From Bacillota bacterium (GTDB lineage: Bacteria; Bacillota; Sulfobacillia; JAJYWN01), in assembly GCA_021791495.1 (NCBI GenBank), contig JAJYWN010000015.1:1-64000 (forward strand): a stretch of 64,000 nucleotides of DNA, given 5' to 3'. Below are positions 59,292-64,000 of the stretch, piece by piece (position 1 is the stretch's first letter; each line of letters starts with the position of its first letter). The position numbers and the translations under genes were made by a program. The notes beneath the pieces are model-generated. The model saw only the letters and a list, made by a program, of their open reading frames with translations, searched no databases and was not told the origin of the DNA.

Positions 59292-60469
59292 ACCTGTGTC
59301 CTGTCCCGGCCCGCGGTCGGAACGGTAACGGCAGCGGGCGACGGGTTGGGCAGGGGCCCTTTGGCACCAATCGGTTTTGCGTCCTGGGCCCGGACCTGCG
59401 TGGCCGCGATCACCTTGGGTTCGAGCTCGGTTAGTGGGCGGTTCACTTGCTGGACCAAGCGTCCCAGCAAGACCTTAAGGATAGCGGCCACGGGGACGGC
59501 CACGATCATGCCGCCGATCCCACCCAGTTGCTCCCCGGCAAGGAGGGCGAAGATGACCACGAGGGGGTGGAGGTCGCAGTTGGCGCCCATGACCTTGGGG
59601 ACGATGAAGATGGCCTCTAGCTGCTGAACCACGATGTAAGCGATGATCACCCGGATTCCCAAGGTCCTGGAAACGGCCAAGGCTAAGCCGAGAGCCGGCA
59701 GCAAAGCCAGGAAGGGGCCGAAATACGGGATGATCTCGCCGATGGCAGTGATGATCCCCAAAATGACGGCGAAGGGCACCCCTAGGGTGTACATGGTCAT
59801 TCCCCAGAGGGCGCCCACGATGATGGAGACCAGGATCTCACCGCGGACGAACCCGGCCAAGACTTTGTCGACCTCGTGGAGCAGGTCCAGCGTCTGCGGC
59901 CGGCTTTCCGGCGGCACGATGGAGATGAACCATGCCCGGATGCGGTGGAGGTCTTTCGAGAGGTAGAAGGCCAGAAAAGGCGCCAGGATGATACCCGGCA
60001 GGGCGGTAAAGAACCCGAGCATCCCGGCGGCCATGGAGGACATCACCTGAGAGCCAACGGTGTCTAGGCGGGCCAAGCTTTCATCAACAACCAATCGGAC
60101 GCTTTGGGGCAAGGGAGTCCGGCTGTAGCGGGCTTGGAGGGCGGCGGCGAGCTTCTCGGCGTACTGAATGAACCCCGGGAAGCTGACGCTCAGATTCGAC
60201 AGCTCCCGGACCAGTTCCGGGATGACCCCAATGACCAAGACGGCGCCTACGGCGGCCACTAGGAGGTACACCAAGATAATGGCCGCCCCGCGGGAAAAGC
60301 CGCGTCGGGCCAAGTAGCTCACGGGCGCTTCCAGGGCATAGGCCAAGACGCCGGCGAGGAGGAAGGGGATAAGGATCGTCCTGACCCGGATGAACAGGAG
60401 AACGGTGCCCAAGACCAAGGCAAGGTTCACCAGAGTGCGCATCATCCGGCCAGGGGAAACCTTGGTCAA
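59288..60469 (-). CDS. AI-2E family permease-like membrane protein
   Basis: A 393-residue protein with about eight membrane helices, starting LVNLALVLGTVLLFIRVRTI. Signature regions include FLLAGVLAYALEAPVSYLAR near the N-terminus, GIITAIGEIIPYFGPFLALL and QQLEAIFIVPKVMG, typical of the AI-2E/PerM/YtvI group. Some members act as Na+/H+ antiporters or export signals; the substrate here is unknown. TTG 60469 has AAGGAGGTG 8 bases upstream. The 3' end overlaps the converging SLH-protein gene by 4 bases. Confidence 0.88.
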   Translation of the reverse strand: MTKVSPGRMMRTLVNLALVLGTVLLFIRVRTILIPFLLAGVLAYALEAPVSYLARRGFSRGAAIILVYLLVAAVGAVLVIGVIPELVRELSNLSVSFPGFIQYAEKLAAALQARYSRTPLPQSVRLVVDESLARLDTVGSQVMSSMAAGMLGFFTALPGIILAPFLAFYLSKDLHRIRAWFISIVPPESRPQTLDLLHEVDKVLAGFVRGEILVSIIVGALWGMTMYTLGVPFAVILGIITAIGEIIPYFGPFLALLPALGLALAVSRTLGIRVIIAYIVVQQLEAIFIVPKVMGANCDLHPLVVIFALLAGEQLGGIGGMIVAVPVAAILKVLLGRLVQQVNRPLTELEPKVIAATQVRAQDAKPIGAKGPLPNPSPAAVTVPTAGRDRTQV

Positions 60470-60513
60470 GACCGTTCACCTCCTTCCTAGCAGGGCACGG
60501 GGGTCAGGCAAAC

Positions 60514-60539
60514 GAAAAGGAGGGCTTTTCTGGCCCTCC
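60514..60539 (-). terminator. Intrinsic terminator after the YtxH gene
   Basis: On the minus strand GGAGGGC, a 7-base loop and GCCCTCC are followed by TTTTCGTTT, a classic hairpin plus U-rich tail. It lies about 50 bases after the YtxH stop and separates that transcript from the AI-2E gene. Confidence 0.8.
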
Positions 60540-60590
60540 GCTGGAGATTTCTTTCCGTCGACCGCCGGCGCGGGGCCGGCGTCACGACAA

Positions 60591-60812
60591 CTACAGACGC
60601 TCCGAAGTGTCGACAACCACGGCTTCCTTAGTGCGGTGCCAGAGTTGCCCGGCCTTCGGGCCAACGGAGTTCTGCACCCGCTGTCGTAACTCGTGGCCGC
60701 GCGCGGCCCACTTTTGCTTCGTCTCAGGTTTGACCTGCGGCGCCACGAAGGCCGCCACCGCTGCGCCCACCAGGCTGCCCCAGAACACTCCACGCCAGAA
60801 ACCGTTGCTCAT
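60591..60812 (-). CDS. YtxH-like small protein
   Basis: A 73-residue protein with one N-terminal membrane-like segment (FWRGVFWGSLVGAAVAAFVA) and a charged amphipathic helix, the YtxH/gas-vesicle-like pattern common in Bacillota. The ATG has GGGGGGC upstream and overlaps the stop of the zinc-ribbon gene (ATGA). The family is general-stress related in Bacillus; the role here is not known. A good terminator follows. Confidence 0.78.
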   Translation of the reverse strand: MSNGFWRGVFWGSLVGAAVAAFVAPQVKPETKQKWAARGHELRQRVQNSVGPKAGQLWHRTKEAVVVDTSERL

Positions 60813-61141
60813 CGCCAGCGCCCCCCTTGATCGGTGGTATGGTGGACTGCCGAAGGCCCTTCCGGAGTCACCTGATGCTGCAGGCCCTCCCCCGCTCCCG
60901 AGTCGGCCACCAAGGTGCCGTCTTCGTCGATGTGGAAGGTCTGTACCCCCCGGTCTGTCCGGCTAAACTGCACGCAGCAGTCCCAGCAATAGTATTGGCT
61001 GTTACCAAGGCGACCAATCACCCGGCTATGGCACACCGGACAGGTGATATTTTCGCTATGCTCGTCATGCTCCAAACCCAAAACCCACCCTTCACCGCGG
61101 ACACGAACAATGGCAGAGCCAAATTTGGCCTTATAAGCCAT
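60809..61141 (-). CDS. Zinc-ribbon protein of unknown function
   Basis: A 110-residue protein with CPVCHSRVIGRLGNSQYYCWDCC, summarised as two CxxC pairs forming a zinc ribbon, preceded by a short beta-rich region (AKFGSAIVRVRGEG). The tail is polar. ATG 61141 begins MAYKAKFGSA but has a poor ribosome binding site; the TTG at 61174 is an alternative. It overlaps the YtxH gene start by 4 bases, so the two are co-translated. Confidence 0.68.
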   Translation of the reverse strand: MAYKAKFGSAIVRVRGEGWVLGLEHDEHSENITCPVCHSRVIGRLGNSQYYCWDCCVQFSRTDRGVQTFHIDEDGTLVADSGAGEGLQHQVTPEGPSAVHHTTDQGGRWR

Positions 61142-61248
61142 TGTGCCCACGCGGAGAGGGGTCTGATTCAGCAAGAGTGCGTCACCAGGGGTTTAGAAAG
61201 GCGACCAGGATGGAGCCCGCAATGAGAAGGCCACCGAGGTCCTCAGCC

Positions 61249-61410
61249 TCAGAGCCGCCCACGCTTGATGATGCCGCTCGTCGGCTGGCCGGCCTGGTTG
61301 GAACTGACGCTGGCGGAAGCGATGGACGGAATCCGGGTGGCCAGCCCAAGAGTCACCATAATAAGGGTTACCCCGACCACCAAGGCCCACCGGCAACGTT
61401 TCATGCCCAC
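61249..61410 (-). CDS. Small exported peptide
   Basis: A 53-codon gene reading MGMKRCRWALVVGVTLIMVT, then LGLATRIPSIASASVSSN and a basic end (IIKRGRL). The first 30 residues look like a signal peptide with a possible cleavage after ASA. AAGGAGGA lies 8 bases before the GTG start, an excellent site. It starts 39 bases after the CPBP fusion gene on the same strand. The mature part would be about 20 residues. Confidence 0.65.
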   Translation of the reverse strand: MGMKRCRWALVVGVTLIMVTLGLATRIPSIASASVSSNQAGQPTSGIIKRGRL

Positions 61411-61449
61411 GACTTGTTCCTCCTTGGTTACTGGGAGGCGTGCCCGCCC

Positions 61450-64000
61450 TCATTTCCGCGTCTGGGTGAAGGTTACCGTCACAAAGCCCATTACGGACCG
61501 CAGAGTCACTTCGAACTGGGTGTTCGGAAGAGTTGTCACGATGGTCTCGGGTCGGTCGGGGTCAAGGCTGACGTGCTGGGGCAGAGACAGGGCCGGGCGG
61601 TCCGATGCCATTCCGGACGACTTCTTCAATTCCTCGGCTGCCGTCGCCGTCCGCGGGATTCTGACGAACGTCGTAGGGTTACCCTCCCGGCCAGTCAGCT
61701 CGTAAGCCAGTTCATAGATATCCTTCAAGTCTTTGGAAGTCCGTAGCCCCGCCTTGGCCGGAAGCGGCTCGTTGTAGGCTTTCCACACCTCCCCGCGCGG
61801 TTCGTAGACGAGCAGGGCCGTGTACTCGGGAGCGGCGTTGGCCACTACCACAGCGGCGGAATCGTCCTGGGGTGTCCACAGCCAGACCTCCCCACGGAAA
61901 GAGGCGGTCCAGAGATCTTGGGGGTAGGACTCAGACAGCGTCCATTTCCTAACTATGGCCGGCGCGTCCTTGGCCGGCGGAGGCCTCAAGGCCGACGGCA
62001 GGCTCGTTTCCGTCGAGGCGGCCGCATAGTGGCGCCACGGCTCATCTGCCGATACCACCAGCATGCCGGCGACAAGGGAAACGGCAACCAGGGTGCCACA
62101 GGCGACCTCCACGATGGAGTTGGCACCTAGGAGGCGGCGGCGTTTCTGGGCCGCCGGAGAAACGGCCTCAAGGCGCAAGGTAGAGACCAGTCCACTCCTC
62201 CCGACCTCGACCCACCGCTCCGCCGCGCCATCAACACCATCTGCGTCGCCCGAGGTGTCTCTGGCGCCCACAGCGTCCGCTCCCGTGGCGCGATCTGGCT
62301 CGTCGGCAGAAGATAGTTCTAGCAGCCTCTTTGCGGCGTGGTCGTACCAGATCCAGAAACCGGCCGCGGACACGAAGACTACTAGGCATAGGGCTTCCAG
62401 CCGGGCCCACGGCGTGGGAGCCCAAACGAGCAGACTTACGGCTCCCACTAGGCCTAGCGCCAAAACGCCATACCCCAAAGTCCGCCAGGCACGACGCCTC
62501 TCTTCTACCTCTACCTGGTTGGCGTCCGCCGGCGCCAAGCGAAAGTCCCGCTGCCCGCTGAGCGACATAGCCAGCCGCAAAGCGGGAGGCAGGATTAGCA
62601 CAAAGAACGCCGCTCGGAGAACGTACCAGACCACGTCGAAAATGACCCAATGTACATTCGGCTGCAGCCTCGTTCCTATGAAGAACACTCCAAGGTTAGA
62701 TAGCACGTGAGCCACTGCGGCCGTGGTAACGGAGCCGGTGGTACGGGCAATCATGGTCATAGCGATGCCGAAAGTAGTCGCATCGATGATGTAAAACACC
62801 ATCATAATGGGGTTGAACGGGAAGGAGTCGTAGTTTACGTGGATGAGCCCGAAGAGGAGGCTCTGCGCCGCGATGGCCACGGCCAGACCCGCCTTCGACC
62901 GGGCCACCCGGGTCAGCTTATACAGGACATAACCGCGGAACAAGACCTCTTCGGCCAGGTTACCGTAGGAGAGGTGCAGGATTCTCAAAGCGGGCTGCAC
63001 TTTGTCTCCCAGAACACCCCAGATGAAGCTCCACCCGCCCATCCTCTGACCAAACAGTGCATAAGTAGTGGCAGACGTCAGCGCGTTTGAGAGGCGGTAG
63101 AGGACGAGGGCGAGCACTCCCAAGGCTATCTGGGGCCAGAACCTCCTCCAGTTCAAACCAATAGCGCGCAGGGGGAGACGCTCGTAGAAGACCACCCAGA
63201 GGAGGGCCAGCACCATCATGCTGCCCTTACCGAAAATCCGCTGGTCTTCGGCGTATACGCCGAACCGCACCGCCATGCTCACGAGGTAGAGGCAAGAAAC
63301 TATCGCCAGCGATCTCGCCCAAGAATCAGGCAGCCGAGGTGAGATTGCGCCACCGCCGGCACTCTTGGCCTTGAGCTTCTGGGCAATGGCATGCAAGGCA
63401 ATGGCAATGACCGCAAGTGAGTACAAATGTCGGAGGATTTCGGGCATGGGCAGGATGCCCACCCAAAACTCGATGGCACCTAACGCCACAAGAAATCCTA
63501 GGATGCCCAGGACAGTCAGGAGGTCGCTCTTCCGACACTCATCCCCGGGGAGGTGTCGTCGAATGCCGGCTGCGGCCAGGAGCAGGGCTCCGGCCAAAGA
63601 CAAACCGAGCATGACCAGAAGCCAAATCCGAAATTGTGCGGTTCGAGTTTCCCTCGTCACATCGGCGAAGAATCGGTCCGAGTCTCCCTTATCCAGCCAG
63701 GCACTAAATTCCGCCATCAAACTTCCTAACCCACTCTGGTCTACCTGGCCATTGGGCCTGCGCAACCCCCGGTCGTAATTGTCGAAGAACCCTTGGGCGC
63801 CGTACCTATCGATGACGGAGGCAATGAAGGCCGCTGCTTGCTGCCGGTAGAACCTGCGTGCCGGAGAGAGGTTGTCGCGCACCGTCACCGGTATGAGATC
63901 GCTCGGCCGCCGGATCCCCAGTTCGCCGGCCCGACCAAGAGCCGCGACGAAGTCCCGCAAGTCCATCCGGAACGTGGCCGGATCATCGGGACGAGTGTAA
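61450..64000 (-). CDS. Large CPBP intramembrane protease fusion (5' end beyond window)
   Basis: At least 849 residues; the frame stays open through the right edge (PDDPATFRMDLRDF), and ATG 63966 has no ribosome binding site, so the start is probably outside. A soluble N-terminal region leads to many membrane helices with CPBP motifs NLAEEVLFRGYVLYK, FGLIHVNYD and AVAHVLSNLG. After about residue 500 come further helices, a hydrophilic insert rich in Asp/Ala/Gly, another helix (VACGTLVAVSLVAGMLVV) and an extracytoplasmic domain of about 200 residues with no match I know. It exceeds the usual CPBP length threefold. It may sense or process surface proteins. Confidence 0.82.
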   Translation of the reverse strand, partial: YTRPDDPATFRMDLRDFVAALGRAGELGIRRPSDLIPVTVRDNLSPARRFYRQQAAAFIASVIDRYGAQGFFDNYDRGLRRPNGQVDQSGLGSLMAEFSAWLDKGDSDRFFADVTRETRTAQFRIWLLVMLGLSLAGALLLAAAGIRRHLPGDECRKSDLLTVLGILGFLVALGAIEFWVGILPMPEILRHLYSLAVIAIALHAIAQKLKAKSAGGGAISPRLPDSWARSLAIVSCLYLVSMAVRFGVYAEDQRIFGKGSMMVLALLWVVFYERLPLRAIGLNWRRFWPQIALGVLALVLYRLSNALTSATTYALFGQRMGGWSFIWGVLGDKVQPALRILHLSYGNLAEEVLFRGYVLYKLTRVARSKAGLAVAIAAQSLLFGLIHVNYDSFPFNPIMMVFYIIDATTFGIAMTMIARTTGSVTTAAVAHVLSNLGVFFIGTRLQPNVHWVIFDVVWYVLRAAFFVLILPPALRLAMSLSGQRDFRLAPADANQVEVEERRRAWRTLGYGVLALGLVGAVSLLVWAPTPWARLEALCLVVFVSAAGFWIWYDHAAKRLLELSSADEPDRATGADAVGARDTSGDADGVDGAAERWVEVGRSGLVSTLRLEAVSPAAQKRRRLLGANSIVEVACGTLVAVSLVAGMLVVSADEPWRHYAAASTETSLPSALRPPPAKDAPAIVRKWTLSESYPQDLWTASFRGEVWLWTPQDDSAAVVVANAAPEYTALLVYEPRGEVWKAYNEPLPAKAGLRTSKDLKDIYELAYELTGREGNPTTFVRIPRTATAAEELKKSSGMASDRPALSLPQHVSLDPDRPETIVTTLPNTQFEVTLRSVMGFVTVTFTQTRK

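Noticed and set aside
1-64000. CRISPR arrays, tRNA and rRNA genes
   Set aside because: No regularly spaced repeats with unique spacers and no cloverleaf or rRNA-like sequences were noticed; a dedicated search would be needed to exclude a tRNA fully.

Overview
The window looks like chromosomal DNA of a GC-rich, Gram-positive-lineage bacterium (Bacillota, perhaps near the Symbiobacteriia, Limnochordia or Thermaerobacter groups). Supporting signs are strong AGGAGG ribosome binding sites with many TTG and GTG starts, GerMN (germination/sporulation-type) domains, SLH-domain envelope proteins, DegV and YtxH. An archaeal-type fructose-1,6-bisphosphate aldolase/phosphatase, ferredoxin-dependent 2-oxoacid oxidation and an ADP-forming acyl-CoA synthetase suggest an anaerobic or microaerobic, possibly thermophilic, peptide and organic-acid user. 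This placement is inference from gene content only. No tRNA, rRNA or CRISPR array was seen.

Layout. 0-10.2 kb: housekeeping and peptidase genes (M42 peptidase cut by the window edge, DegV, fructose bisphosphatase/aldolase, M20 peptidase, thioredoxin-like protein, membrane phosphodiesterase, alanyl-tRNA editing protein), an ECF sigma/anti-sigma operon with two small unknown genes, and a PIN-domain toxin pair. 10.5-13.6 kb: one large exported protein of unknown function. 13.7-24.3 kb: an accessory, decaying mosaic with repeated DUF433/DUF5615 toxin-antitoxin modules, a PIN/ribbon-helix-helix pair, a lone TnpB gene, a truncated membrane-protein paralogue, a frameshifted GerMN gene, fragments of genes whose full copies lie elsewhere in the window, and a short repeat that recurs four times. 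An S9 peptidase gene here carries one in-frame stop. 24.3-30.8 kb: a lipoprotein with GerMN and propeller-like regions, a korB pseudogene, an amidase gene with one in-frame stop, and a lipoprotein.

30.9-39.2 kb is one minus-strand operon: aldo/keto reductase with Fe-S clusters, LarA-like nickel-pincer isomerase, glcD-glcF 2-hydroxyacid dehydrogenase, and a four-subunit 2-oxoacid:ferredoxin oxidoreductase. The next operon (39.9-43.2 kb) encodes an ADP-forming acyl-CoA synthetase and a P-loop/DRTGG partner. Together they could racemise or isomerise a hydroxyacid, oxidise it to a 2-oxoacid, decarboxylate that to an acyl-CoA and harvest ATP. 43.3-48.8 kb: M1-like and M20 hydrolases, a YcxB-like protein, a CPBP protease and a flavin-type oxidase-fold protein.

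48.9-55.4 kb is a compact Tad/Flp pilus operon (cpaB, tadZ, tadA, tadB, tadC, flp, tadE, tadG-like), divergent from two SLH-domain envelope proteins (55.7-59.3 kb), the second with five 52-residue repeats and a PKD-like domain. The right end holds an AI-2E-type permease, YtxH, a zinc-ribbon protein, a 53-residue exported peptide and a very large CPBP-protease fusion that runs off the window.
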